Position numbers and translations under genes: made by a program. Positions 23,720-33,021 of a DNA stretch of 64,000 nt are shown here, in pieces (position 1 is the stretch's first letter; each line of letters begins with the position of its first letter). Under the pieces are notes generated by a model. The model was given only the letters and a program-made list of their open reading frames with translations, was not told the DNA's origin and made no database searches. Origin of the DNA: Streptomyces anulatus. GTDB lineage: Bacteria > Actinomycetota > Actinomycetes > Streptomycetales > Streptomycetaceae. The stretch lies in contig NZ_BMVK01000002.1 of assembly GCF_014650675.1 (NCBI RefSeq), forward strand, positions 601,880-665,879. Direction: 5' to 3'.

Positions 23720-25200
23720 AGGCGTAGATCGCACAACAGCCCCTCGAAGCGCGGGGTCCCGGTGATGGCAGCGCAGACAATCATCTCATCGGGGTCCAGG
23801 CCGAGGAGTTGCCTCGTCGGGACTTCCTGGAAGGCGCGCGCGGGCCTCGCGTACAGACCGGTGGCGGCCGCGGCCAGCGAGATGCCCTGGGCCGCCCAGC
23901 CCGCCGCGTACTGGGCGGCGCTGAATCCGCCGGGGCCCAGCCGGTCCACGAGCCGTCGTGGGTGCGCGGAGAGGAACCACACCGCGCTCGCATGCCGGAC
24001 GTCGCCCCCGGCGTACGGGGTGACGGGGTAGCCGTAGTACGTCTCCAGTTCGGCCGCGGCGCCGGGGCGGGCCCGGTGCAGGGTCGGCCGGCCGTCCCTC
24101 AGGTGCCAGACGCCGTCGGCGTGCCCCTCGATGCCCTGGAACACGGCGGTCAGGCGCAGTTCCTCCCAGGCGGCGGCCAGGTGCGGGCCGGGGGGCGGGA
24201 CGCTCAGCCAGCTGACGGCCTCGCGCAGGGTCCGCTCGGGTACCGGTCGTCTGCGGCCGGTCATGCCGTACATGCCGCGCGGCATCCGTCCCGCGCTGCG
24301 GCGCCACAGCACCTCCGCCCAGGACAGCGCTCCGTCCCCGGGCAGACCGGCCGGGACGGACGGGCCGAGCGGAGCGGCCGAACCCGTGAAGTCCTGGGCG
24401 CGGTTGACGGTCAGGATCCCGTCGAGGACCGGGTCGGCAGCCCGCTCCGCCGGGGCCGCGGCGACGGGCGGCCCGCCGTCCTCCAGGGCCACCGTCAACG
24501 GCAGGGACCACTCCGACTCGGGCGTCAGGCCGAAGTCCGTCAGCAGGCCCGCCGCGTTCCGGTCCGGCAGCCGCAACTTTCCGGACAGGCCGAACAGTTC
24601 CATTCCCAGGCACAACTGGCGCAGGTTGACGCCCAGTTCGAGGCCGATCAGGGAGCTGCGGAACCACCGGTAGGTGTCGGGCAGCCGGGTGTACCTCCCG
24701 GCCAGCGCCACCTCCAGCGGACCGGCCGCCCCGTCCTGGCGTCCCACACCGGTCAGCGCGTGCCGGTAGAGGTCGAGCACCCGGCGGTGGCGGCCGTCCC
24801 GGACGAGCACCTGGACGGGAAACTTCGCCCGCACCGAGGGATAGGGGCGGTGGTCGTTGAACGGATTCTCCGGCTCCCGCCGTTGCAGCCCGAAGCCCGC
24901 GACCAGGGCGTGCCCGAGCGCGTCGGCGCTCTCGCGCGGGGAGCCCACCCGGCCGTGCGGATACGGCGCCCGCTCCAGCAGCTCGGTCGTGCCCCGGGGC
25001 AGGGGCGTCCGGTCGCCGAGCGCCGCCTCCGGGAGCGCGGGCGCGACCTCGGTGTCCGGGCGGGGCTCGGGGACGGCCTCCGCATCCACCCGCACGCCGA
25101 GCCCCGTCGCGTAGGTGAACCACCGCATGTCGCGGGACATGACATCGGCATCGTCCGGGATCGGTGACGCAGGGCCGCCCCGGTCGCTGGTATCTGTCAT
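23716..25200 (-). CDS. SagB-type FMN dehydrogenase (azoline oxidase, TbtE-like)
   Basis: A 494-residue protein of the SagB/nitroreductase family that oxidises thiazolines and oxazolines to aromatic azoles with FMN. The C-terminal half is the recognisable nitroreductase fold, ending with GGFSAAQYAAGWAAQGISLAAAATGLYARPARAF and LLGLDPDEMIVCAAITGTP. The N-terminal half looks like a degenerate second copy with GLELGVNLRQLCLGMELFGLS, as in thiopeptide clusters. The ATG at MTDTSDRGG follows GGAG. It is the only gene of the maturation operon with a gap (82 bp) on its 5' side. Confidence 0.9.
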   Translation of the reverse strand: MTDTSDRGGPASPIPDDADVMSRDMRWFTYATGLGVRVDAEAVPEPRPDTEVAPALPEAALGDRTPLPRGTTELLERAPYPHGRVGSPRESADALGHALVAGFGLQRREPENPFNDHRPYPSVRAKFPVQVLVRDGRHRRVLDLYRHALTGVGRQDGAAGPLEVALAGRYTRLPDTYRWFRSSLIGLELGVNLRQLCLGMELFGLSGKLRLPDRNAAGLLTDFGLTPESEWSLPLTVALEDGGPPVAAAPAERAADPVLDGILTVNRAQDFTGSAAPLGPSVPAGLPGDGALSWAEVLWRRSAGRMPRGMYGMTGRRRPVPERTLREAVSWLSVPPPGPHLAAAWEELRLTAVFQGIEGHADGVWHLRDGRPTLHRARPGAAAELETYYGYPVTPYAGGDVRHASAVWFLSAHPRRLVDRLGPGGFSAAQYAAGWAAQGISLAAAATGLYARPARAFQEVPTRQLLGLDPDEMIVCAAITGTPRFEGLLCDLRL

Positions 25201-25282
25201 GGGGAACTCCGTCTGCCTCGGTGGTTCGGTGAACATCGGCGCGAATCCGCCGCTCCTGCTGGGCCTGTGGGACGTCCGGGGA

Positions 25283-27214
25283 TCAGGGGAAGGCGTGCGG
25301 GTCGTAGGGCGGCGACAGCTCGCCGGAGGGGGTTCCGGCCAGCGCCGCCTCCAGTCGCGGCAGCCCGGCCACCCGTTGCTGGGCCTGGCCGAAGCACATG
25401 GGGACGATGCCCGGCACCACGGCCTTGGCGGCGGCCAGGCCGAGGTCGGCGTGGTCCCGTGTGGTGGAGTCCACCAGGACGATCCGGTCCAGTCCGGCCG
25501 AGGCGTACCTCCCCCGGATGTAGTCCAGCGCCCCGCGCACATCGCCCCCGGCGACCTGTTCCAGCCGGTCCGGCCAGCCCGCGAACGCCTCCGACAGGCT
25601 CATCTCCGGCCCGCCCAGCACGGACGTGACCCTCTCCTTCATCTCGGGCAGCGCGTAGAGCCGCAGGTGGTCGTCCATCTCGTCGACCAGCCAGGGGTCG
25701 GCCAGCATCGGCTCGGCCTCGGAGCGTTCCCAGTCCATGCGCTCGGTCGCCATCTGGACCACCTCCCACAGCGCCCCTCGGACCGCGGAGACCGGGTCGA
25801 TGCCGGAGCCCGCGGCGGAGAACGTGGCCGGGAACGGAGCGCGTGTGTTGACCGCCATCGCCCAGACCACCGGGAGGTCGATGTCCTGGGTGGCGCGGAG
25901 CAGATGGACCCGGAAGCCGCGCGAGGCGGCTGTCGCCAGCAGCCCCCGGACGACCGGATCGGCGATCGAGGAGTGGGTGATCTCCGGCAGCGAAAGGGCC
26001 CGGTGGAAGCTGATCAGGAAGGCGTCCCGCTCGGCGAGTTCCAGCAGGGAGTACAGCGCGGCCTCCTCCAGGCAGGAGCCGACCGCACAGCCGCTGGAGG
26101 ACTCCTGGTACAGATGCCGGCGCGGCGCGGCGCCGTGCCGCCGTGCCGCCCGCTGGTCCCGTCCGTAGCGGTAGTCGTACTGGAAGAAGGCGAGTTCGGC
26201 GGGGACGAGCCGGGGCCGGCCGTCCGCCAGGTCGTGCCCCCACGCCCAGTCCATCGGCGTGTCGTCCGTCACCCGCTCGATCCGCGCGGTGGGACGCGCC
26301 GCCTGCTCCTCGGTGTACTCGCCGAACGCGGCGGGCCGCACCGCCAGCTCCGCTCCGCCCTCGGTGCGGACGAGTTCGGCGTACGAGACTCCCTCGACGA
26401 GCGGCGCCTGGTGCGGGAAGCCCGAAAGCCGCTCGTACACCTCCAGGATGGCGATCGGGTCCGCCTTGGCGAAGGTCGTCTCGCGGGCGTAGCCGAGGGC
26501 CACCGCGTCGGGCTGGAGCGCCATGCTCATGGCGAAGGGGGCCAGCAGTTCCCGTTGCTGCGCGAGGACCGGTCCGAAGCGCGGATCCACCAGTCGTGAG
26601 CGCAGCGCACCGGGCCGCACCAGTCCGGCCCCGGCCGCGGCCCGGCCCGGATTGTCCGCGGCGGCGGGGCGGGACCGCAGGACCAGGGGCTGCGGCGGCC
26701 TCCCCACCGGTCGTTCGGGGATCTCCGGCGCGCAGAGCGGACAGGCGAAGTGGCGGGGTATGCGGTGCGTCCGCGTCCCCCGCGACCCCACCGCGTACAA
26801 CTCGCCCGGCCCCAGGGGGCGGACGGCCAGCCGCGCCAGCGCCGCACGGGTGAGCTCGGGAAGGAACGGGCGGCGTGGGGCGACCCGCGAGGTGGGCCGG
26901 GTCAGGTCATCGGTCAGGGGGTGGTCGATCACCAGCCGGGATCGCAGCTCGGCGCAGCCCGCGCAGCCGGAGTCCGTCCCGGGCACCCAGCGGGGGCCGA
27001 CCAGGACCTCGTCTCCGTAGACGCGGACGGACAGATGCTCACGCCCGTCGGCGGACCGCAGCTGCTCGCGTTCCCAGTCCAGGTCCCAGCCGAGATTGGC
27101 GCCGACGGTGCCGTCCCCGGAGGCGCCCAGCGGCTCCAGCACGGCACGCCATTCGGTGCCCTCGGCGTCGGACAGGGCGGGTGCGCAGGCCACGGTGGTC
27201 GTGTTCTCAGCCAT
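25283..27214 (-). CDS. YcaO-domain azole-forming cyclodehydratase (TbtG-like)
   Basis: A 643-residue ATP-dependent cyclodehydratase that activates amide backbones so that Cys (and possibly Ser) side chains close into azolines. The YcaO core occupies about residues 240-643, with the ATP/Mg-binding helix SGCAVGSCLEEAALYSLLELAERDAFLIS and the proline-containing C-terminus PPYDPHAFP typical of azoline-forming members. The N-terminal third has Cys pairs (SGCAGCAELRSR and FACPLCAPE) likely to hold zinc. It needs the ThiF/ocin-like partner encoded immediately upstream (8-nt overlap). GAGGAG precedes the ATG. Confidence 0.93.
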   Translation of the reverse strand: MAENTTTVACAPALSDAEGTEWRAVLEPLGASGDGTVGANLGWDLDWEREQLRSADGREHLSVRVYGDEVLVGPRWVPGTDSGCAGCAELRSRLVIDHPLTDDLTRPTSRVAPRRPFLPELTRAALARLAVRPLGPGELYAVGSRGTRTHRIPRHFACPLCAPEIPERPVGRPPQPLVLRSRPAAADNPGRAAAGAGLVRPGALRSRLVDPRFGPVLAQQRELLAPFAMSMALQPDAVALGYARETTFAKADPIAILEVYERLSGFPHQAPLVEGVSYAELVRTEGGAELAVRPAAFGEYTEEQAARPTARIERVTDDTPMDWAWGHDLADGRPRLVPAELAFFQYDYRYGRDQRAARRHGAAPRRHLYQESSSGCAVGSCLEEAALYSLLELAERDAFLISFHRALSLPEITHSSIADPVVRGLLATAASRGFRVHLLRATQDIDLPVVWAMAVNTRAPFPATFSAAGSGIDPVSAVRGALWEVVQMATERMDWERSEAEPMLADPWLVDEMDDHLRLYALPEMKERVTSVLGGPEMSLSEAFAGWPDRLEQVAGGDVRGALDYIRGRYASAGLDRIVLVDSTTRDHADLGLAAAKAVVPGIVPMCFGQAQQRVAGLPRLEAALAGTPSGELSPPYDPHAFP

Positions 27215-29024
27215 GGGCGGTCTCCTCGGCGCTCTCCTCCGCCGCCTGCGGCTCTCCGTCGAGGGGGACGGCCCGGACGCCGCCCGACCACAGCGGCAAC
27301 GCGCCGGTCACCGGGTCCGGTCGACGCGGGGTGCCCTCGTAGCGGAGCCCGGCGGCCGCCGCCGCGTCCGCGATCTGCTTGCGCAGCGCGGCCTGCGCCG
27401 AGGCGTCGGCGAACAGCAGGGCGTCGGTGTGCACGCCGTCGGCCAGGGGGCCCGCGCCGGGCACCCCGTGGCTCTGGTGCCGGGCCAGCGCGGTGGCCAG
27501 CGCACCGTGCACCGCCTCCGTGTCGTCACGGCCCCAGCTCCGTCCGGTCCACGGCCGCGGCCCGCCGGAGGTCCGTACCTCCGCCAGCGTCCAGTCCAGG
27601 CCGGGGTGGCGCAGCAAGGTCAACGCCGGGTCCGGCATGCCCTCTTCCTCCAGCATGCGCAGCAGCGGCTCCGAGCGCGCCTCCACGGCCCCCACGGCCC
27701 TGGTCGCGTACGGCACGGCTTCATCGGCCATCAGCCGCAGCGCGCCGTCCAGCAGCCAGTGCTCCTCGGTGAGACCCGCGGCGGCGGCGCCCGGGGTCGG
27801 GCAGGCGGCGCGGAGCGCGGCGAGGGCGACCGCGACCGTCGCCGTCCGCTGCTCCTCGGCCCAGGCGACCACGGAGCCGGCGCCGCCGTCGCGGTCGGCC
27901 GTCTCCCGCAGGGCCAGCGGCATCTGGGGCAGTTCCTCGCCGCCCAGCAGCGCGAAGGGTCCGGTCCAGCGCCCGGTGAGCGCGGTCACCGCCTCGACGG
28001 CCTCGTCGGGGGTGGGCAGCGGTACGGGCTCGGCGCCGGCCCCGGGCGCGGCTGTCAGGAAGCGCCGCTCGGCGGCTTCGCGGGAAGCGGTGCCGGGGGC
28101 CGCGAGGCTCACCTGGTCCGCCGTCAGTTCCTCACCGTGGAGGACATGCGCTTCGCCGGGCTGCGCGATGCCCGCGAGGGTGTCGAACAGCAACTGCCCC
28201 GCGAGCGCCCCGGCCAGTGCCTCGGCCGTGGGGTGAGGGGCGGGGGCGGCGGCGTCGGCCGCGGCCCAGCGTGCGGCCCGGCCGATGAGCGCGGCCGAGC
28301 CCGGGAGCGACGCACGAGCGGGGGCGGCGGGGCCGACGGCGGCGACGAGACCGTCCCAGCGCACCGGGACCAGCAACGCCCCCTCGGGCAGCAGGGCGGT
28401 CAGCGCTTCCGGGGTCACGCCGGCGTCCGCGCCGGGGCAGTAGAGGACGGCGTCCGGCGGCACGGGCAGGTCCCCGGGGTCCGGAAGCGACGCGGAGTCG
28501 CTGAGCGGCAGCAGCCGCAGGCCCAGCCGGGAGGTGGTGGCCGCGGCGGCGTCGAAGTCCGGGGTGGCCAGCGTGAGACCGGTGATCCCGGCCCGGTGCA
28601 GTCCCCGGGCGGCCGGCAGCACGGCATCGGCCGGACCGCACAGCAGCACCTCGGTGGTGCGCAGCCGCTGGAAGACGGCGTACGGGTCGGCACACTCCGT
28701 CTCCAGGTGTGCCAGGGCCTCCGGGTAGCGGGCGCGGATCTCGGCCGACGGCTCGGGCACGGTCAGCGCGCCCAGGTCGAGCAGGAGGTCACGGGCCCGC
28801 AGCTCGTCGACGATCCGGCGGACGACGGGCCGGGCCCGTTCGCTGCCCAGCGCGGTGACCAGCTCGTCCTCGGTGGTTCCCGCTTCCAGCAGCGGCACAC
28901 AGGTGTCGGCGACCCGGTAGAGCAGTTGGGGGCCGCTGATCACGAACTGGGTGCGGGGGCCGTTGAAGTAGACCCCTTCCGAGACCGGCGCATAGTGCAG
29001 ATGGGGGCGCGCGCGTAGCGTCAT
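27207..29024 (-). CDS. ocin-ThiF-like cyclodehydratase partner (TbtF-like)
   Basis: A 605-residue TOMM partner protein that presents the leader peptide to YcaO. The N-terminal module (HLHYAPVSEGVYFNGPRTQFVISGPQLLYRVADTCVPLLEAGTT) is the peptide-binding winged-helix type seen in such proteins. A ThiF/E1-like Rossmann region follows (VLLCGPADAVLPAARGLHRAGITGLTLAT) without obvious Cys clusters. The start ATG with GGAAAG upstream overlaps the stop of the dehydratase gene (ATGA). It would recognise the shared FDSFDIEEL leader of all three precursors (inference). Confidence 0.88.
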   Translation of the reverse strand: MTLRARPHLHYAPVSEGVYFNGPRTQFVISGPQLLYRVADTCVPLLEAGTTEDELVTALGSERARPVVRRIVDELRARDLLLDLGALTVPEPSAEIRARYPEALAHLETECADPYAVFQRLRTTEVLLCGPADAVLPAARGLHRAGITGLTLATPDFDAAAATTSRLGLRLLPLSDSASLPDPGDLPVPPDAVLYCPGADAGVTPEALTALLPEGALLVPVRWDGLVAAVGPAAPARASLPGSAALIGRAARWAAADAAAPAPHPTAEALAGALAGQLLFDTLAGIAQPGEAHVLHGEELTADQVSLAAPGTASREAAERRFLTAAPGAGAEPVPLPTPDEAVEAVTALTGRWTGPFALLGGEELPQMPLALRETADRDGGAGSVVAWAEEQRTATVAVALAALRAACPTPGAAAAGLTEEHWLLDGALRLMADEAVPYATRAVGAVEARSEPLLRMLEEEGMPDPALTLLRHPGLDWTLAEVRTSGGPRPWTGRSWGRDDTEAVHGALATALARHQSHGVPGAGPLADGVHTDALLFADASAQAALRKQIADAAAAAGLRYEGTPRRPDPVTGALPLWSGGVRAVPLDGEPQAAEESAEETAHG

Positions 29025-31564
29025 CGGGTCTTTCCTCCGTACTGGAAGGGGCCGTCGGGAGCGCGGCCGATGTCGACGATCCACTCCAGGGCGTGCGGGC
29101 TGTCCGCCACCCGGGGAAGCGCCTCCTCCACATAGGCCGCGTCGCCCCGTTCCCGCATCCGGGGCAGCACGCGCACGCTGAGGGCGCTGGCCAGATCGAC
29201 GTACTGGGGCTTCTGCTTCCTGCCCTCACCGGCGGCTTGGCCCGCGCCGGTGGCCTGGCCCTCGCCGGAGCCGTCACCGGGCGGCGGCTTCAGGACGACC
29301 TCCTCGGGCACGCCGTGCCGGTTCCGCCACCGGGCGAGCGCCAGCAGCCGGTCGTGCTCGGCGGGCCCCGCGGCCACCGCCTCGTCCAGCTCCCGGCCCC
29401 CGTACCAGCGGCGGCGGGCCAGCATGGCCGAGCCGACCTGGAAGCGCGGGCAGGCCCGGGTGCGGTCGCCGTCCCACTGCCGCTCGGCGTGCCAGATCGC
29501 CACGAAGGGTTCGCGCAGCACGCCGCCGGAGTAGAGCCAGTTGGCCAGCCGGAGCGGTGCCGGGAGCCGCTCCGGGTGCCCGGTGCCGAGCGAGAGCATG
29601 TGCAGCGGGCGGCCGTCGGGGTCCAGGATGCCGAGCGCGTCCGTGTCCGGGTCGTGGCGCAGTCGCAGCCGGAACCAGTCGTCGGGCCCCAGCCGGTCCG
29701 GGAGCACCGGCGGGTGCGCGTTGACGTTGAGCCGGTGCAGGCCCGGGTCCTCGACCAGCCGCCCGTCCTGCTCGGCGTAGCGGGCACGGAGCTGCTCGCG
29801 GAAGTGGGGCAGGGCGCGCCCGCCGAGGGCGCGGTCCGGTCCGAGGAACCTGCCGTAGAGCATGCCGTGGCCCGCGTAGGCCTCGTTGAAGAGCAGCTGT
29901 CGCCGCCATGTCTGGGTCAGCACGCCGTAGCGGAGGTCGCCGGTCCGGAAGCGGTCGGGCAGGCCCGTGGCCAGGTCGAGGGCCTGGGAGGCGCTCCAGC
30001 TGACGGCCTCACCGGTGGCGGCGGCCCGGTCGATGCCGGCGATCGCGGTGTCGACGATGTTGGCCCGCAGGGCGTACAGCCGGTCCAACGAGCGGTCGGC
30101 CGGGCCCAGTTCCCCGGGGGGCTCGTTCTCGGGGAGGCGGTAGGCGCGCCGGTAGGTCTCGGCGCTCAGGTAGTCCGCGTGGTCGCTGAGGGGGACCTCG
30201 GCGCCGACGCCGAACCGCTCGACGAAGACGGCGGACAGCAACGCCCGTATGTCGTGCATCCAGTCGAAGACGGACAGCAGGGCCACTCCGGCGGCGAGGT
30301 CGTCGAGCTGGCTCCGCCAGTCGGCGGTGGACACCCGGACGTCCTCCAGCACGGCGTCCTCCTCGATGAGGATCTGCGCAGGCCGTCCCGCCTCGCGGCT
30401 CAGCGTGACGAGCGTGTCGCGCAGCCGGCTCAGCGCCTCGGGCCGTTCGTCGGCGGAGTTGTCGGCGAGCCCGCGCAGTTCGGCGCCGGTCTGCTCCAGC
30501 AGCCTCCGGGCCGTCTCCGGGACCGTCAGACCGGCGGGGTCGAGCAGATCCGGGAAGTCGGCCGCGCCGTCCTCGGGCCGGATGCGGGTGCACAGGATGC
30601 CGGCGCCGATCGCACGCGCCAGGGCCTGCCGGGCGAGTTCGGGGGCACAGCCGGAGCGTGCGGCGAAGTCCGCGGCGACGTCGGCCGCGCGGCGTGGGCC
30701 GACGGCGACGGCGGCCACCAGCAGCCCGACCGCGCCGGAGACCTTGGCCGACAGGCGGCGCACCCCGCCGTCGGCTCCGGGCTGCAGGAAGTACAGGAGG
30801 TCGCCTTCGGCCGACAGCTCGGACGTGGGCGGCAGTTGGAGCAGGGTGTCGGGGGTGAGGTCGCCGCCCGAGGTGTGCAGCCCGCCCAGTACGTAGTCGA
30901 GCATGACGCGGTCCAGCCCCTGGAAGGGCACCACCCGCCCGAACTCCGGGGCGTCCGGGCCCGGTCCGTCCGGTCCGGGGACGGCAAGGCCGATGGCGGT
31001 GAAGCGGGCCATCGGGCTGGTGCGGATCATGGCCCGGGTGACGTACTGGACCAGCCCGCGCTCGGACTTGCGCAGCCGGGTGGGAACGGGCTCGGTGGCG
31101 GCGACGGCCGCCCTGTACCGTCCCGCGCCGGCCGCCGCCTCCGGCGCCACCAGCGTCATCGAGTGCCGCAGGCTCTCGTCGCCCAGCAGCCCGGCCAGCG
31201 TCCCGCGCTCGGCGTCCACCGCCCGCGGGTAGTGGCCGACCACGTCGGCGGCGTATGCCTCCCGCCGCTGCCGGGCCTCCCACCAGCGGCCGACCAGGGG
31301 GTGGTCGACGAGCAGCGCCGGCCGTGGGGCGGTGTCGTTGTGGATGGCGCGGCGCAACACGATGAGCTGCCCGCGCGCCTCCCGGTCGGTGGTGGCGCCG
31401 ATCATTTCGTAGAGCGCGTCGGAGCACCGGTCGGCCAGTTCGCGCACCTCGGTCGTGGCCCCGTCCAGCGTGCGGAGCGCTGCCAGCAGCCCGGGGTCCG
31501 CGAGCCTTCTGCGGCGCAGCGGGTTGAGGCGCAGCATCCACAGGGGCTCCGCGGTGTCGCTCAT
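29021..31564 (-). CDS. LanB-type glutamyl-tRNA-dependent dehydratase, glutamylation domain (TbtB-like)
   Basis: An 847-residue stand-alone N-terminal lantibiotic-dehydratase protein. It transfers glutamate from Glu-tRNA to Ser/Thr hydroxyls of the precursor; elimination is done by a separate SpaB_C-type protein. The family segment LRKSERGLVQYVTRAMIRTSPMARFTAIGL is at about residues 160-190 and DRSLDRLYALRANIVDTAIAG further on. Size and split architecture match thiomuracin-type thiopeptide systems rather than lanthipeptide LanB. The ATG overlaps the preceding stop (ATGA). With six contiguous core Ser plus Ser1, there are ample substrate positions. Confidence 0.92.
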   Translation of the reverse strand: MSDTAEPLWMLRLNPLRRRRLADPGLLAALRTLDGATTEVRELADRCSDALYEMIGATTDREARGQLIVLRRAIHNDTAPRPALLVDHPLVGRWWEARQRREAYAADVVGHYPRAVDAERGTLAGLLGDESLRHSMTLVAPEAAAGAGRYRAAVAATEPVPTRLRKSERGLVQYVTRAMIRTSPMARFTAIGLAVPGPDGPGPDAPEFGRVVPFQGLDRVMLDYVLGGLHTSGGDLTPDTLLQLPPTSELSAEGDLLYFLQPGADGGVRRLSAKVSGAVGLLVAAVAVGPRRAADVAADFAARSGCAPELARQALARAIGAGILCTRIRPEDGAADFPDLLDPAGLTVPETARRLLEQTGAELRGLADNSADERPEALSRLRDTLVTLSREAGRPAQILIEEDAVLEDVRVSTADWRSQLDDLAAGVALLSVFDWMHDIRALLSAVFVERFGVGAEVPLSDHADYLSAETYRRAYRLPENEPPGELGPADRSLDRLYALRANIVDTAIAGIDRAAATGEAVSWSASQALDLATGLPDRFRTGDLRYGVLTQTWRRQLLFNEAYAGHGMLYGRFLGPDRALGGRALPHFREQLRARYAEQDGRLVEDPGLHRLNVNAHPPVLPDRLGPDDWFRLRLRHDPDTDALGILDPDGRPLHMLSLGTGHPERLPAPLRLANWLYSGGVLREPFVAIWHAERQWDGDRTRACPRFQVGSAMLARRRWYGGRELDEAVAAGPAEHDRLLALARWRNRHGVPEEVVLKPPPGDGSGEGQATGAGQAAGEGRKQKPQYVDLASALSVRVLPRMRERGDAAYVEEALPRVADSPHALEWIVDIGRAPDGPFQYGGKTR

Positions 31565-32706
31565 TCCGCCGCCCCGGCGGTGGCCTGCGCCATCTCCTGT
31601 CGCGTCTGCTCCAGCCTGTCCTGCCAGGAGGAGCCGAGGACCTCGTCCACCAGTTCGGCGACGGCGAAGCAGAAGTAGTAGCGGTGCATGGGCGGTACGC
31701 CCAGCAGCGGCAGCTGCTGGTAGAAGAGGTTGACGAGCAGCCGGTAGGAGGCGAACCACTGCGGCGGCGAGGCGATGACGCCGGACTCCTCCATCGTGCG
31801 GTGGAAGGCGCTGGGTTCGGTGCTCACACGGCCGTCCCCGCCGGGCGGGCCCATGGTGGCCAGGTCGAACCCGGCGCCGAGTCCGTCGACGTCGTCCAGG
31901 GTCAGCCTTCCCTGGGCGACCGTGGCGTCGAAGGCCCCCATGGAATAGGCGAAGGCACGGGCCCAGGCCGACGTCCCGTGGTCGGGCGTGCCGGAGAGCG
32001 CCCGCTCCACGACGGGCCGCAGGCGGGGGGCGTCGGTGGCCAGACGCTGGGCGAAGGCGGGGCGGGGGTCCTTGCGGGCGGCGGCCCAGGCGAAGAACGC
32101 CTCGGCGTGCGAACGCATCGAGAACGCCCCGTTCCCGGCCCCGTGCTGGTGCGCCGCGGCCAGCGCGGCGAACGCCTCCATGATGCGCACCGGCGCCTCG
32201 CGCGGCTCCCCGGCCAACTGCTCGACCGTGGTGGTCAGCGGCCGGTCCAGCTGGTCCAGGGCCAGTTCCCGCAGGTCCTGGAGCGGCTGCGGCCAGGTCT
32301 CGACCGACGGGAGGCTCAGCGCCTCCGTGGCGCCGTGCTCACGCATCGGCAGGTAGGGCGGTGCGACGCCTTCCAGCCGGCCCATCTCACGGGCCTGGGC
32401 GAGATAGGTCTCCTCGTCCGTCACGGCCGGGCCCTCGGCGGGGCCGGCGTCGAGGGCGGCGGCGATCCCCGCCCAGTCGAGGGCCGGCCGCCCGGGCACG
32501 CTCCGGGCGACGATGTCGATGTGCGGTCCGTACAGCCAGCCCCGTCGCAGGTGGAGGAGGGCGGCCCGGTGGTCCTCGCGGAGGCGGCGGCTGACCGGCA
32601 GCACGGTCTTCGCCAGCCAGCGAGGCGTGATGGGCACCCGGGAGTACAGCCGTACGCCCGCCGCCTCGGACATGTCCGGACCGGCGGCTGCTGTGTCTGT
32701 GATCAC
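31561..32706 (-). CDS. probable thiopeptide pyridine synthase (TbtD-like [4+2] enzyme)
   Basis: A 381-residue divergent SpaB_C-family protein. The N-terminal strand VRLYSRVPITPRWL and the RRGWLYGPHIDIVAR element align with the FFxRYxxGPHIRLR motif of the family. The C-terminal region QWFASYRLLVNLFYQQLPLLGVPPMHRYYFCFAVAELVDEVLG is characteristic of proteins that form the central pyridine from two dehydroalanines and release the leader. The GTG at 32706 begins the operon. It faces the sugar operon across a 315-bp promoter region with one cluster palindrome. Swapped roles with the 22.7-kb paralogue are possible but less likely. Confidence 0.8.
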   Translation of the reverse strand: MITDTAAAGPDMSEAAGVRLYSRVPITPRWLAKTVLPVSRRLREDHRAALLHLRRGWLYGPHIDIVARSVPGRPALDWAGIAAALDAGPAEGPAVTDEETYLAQAREMGRLEGVAPPYLPMREHGATEALSLPSVETWPQPLQDLRELALDQLDRPLTTTVEQLAGEPREAPVRIMEAFAALAAAHQHGAGNGAFSMRSHAEAFFAWAAARKDPRPAFAQRLATDAPRLRPVVERALSGTPDHGTSAWARAFAYSMGAFDATVAQGRLTLDDVDGLGAGFDLATMGPPGGDGRVSTEPSAFHRTMEESGVIASPPQWFASYRLLVNLFYQQLPLLGVPPMHRYYFCFAVAELVDEVLGSSWQDRLEQTRQEMAQATAGAAE

Positions 32707-33021
32707 GCTGCGTACCCGTTCATGATCGGAAGGCGTTTCGGGAGATGGCGGCCGTCTGACGTGGTGTGACGCAGCCCGGCAGAGCTCACAATGCCGCCGC
32801 GCCGGGCCGCGGACAACGAGCAGTGGACGGAACCTGACATCTGTCATGTGCCGCCGGACCGTCCGCCGTGGCGCGGTCCGCGGACGGTGGGCGGCCGAAG
32901 GCCCGCAGAAGCGGCCGTACCGGGCGGTTCCGGCCCCTCCGGACCGGGTCGCCGGGATGATAGAACCTTGGCTCCCGCGGACAGCTCGCCGAGGTCTCCA
33001 CGCAATGGACGGAGCATCAGG
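32707..33021. other. divergent promoter region of maturation and sugar operons
   Basis: No gene is supported here. The stretch separates two divergent operons of the cluster and holds one regulatory palindrome (32833-32848). The rest is GC-rich without a clear -10/-35 pair. Confidence 0.6.
32833..32848. promoter_or_regulatory. operator palindrome at the divergent maturation/sugar promoter
   Basis: CCTGACATCTGTCATG retains the TGACA-NN-TGTCA core. It is 127-142 bp from the pyridine synthase start and 174-189 bp from the N-methyltransferase start, so one protein could control both operons. Confidence 0.7.
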
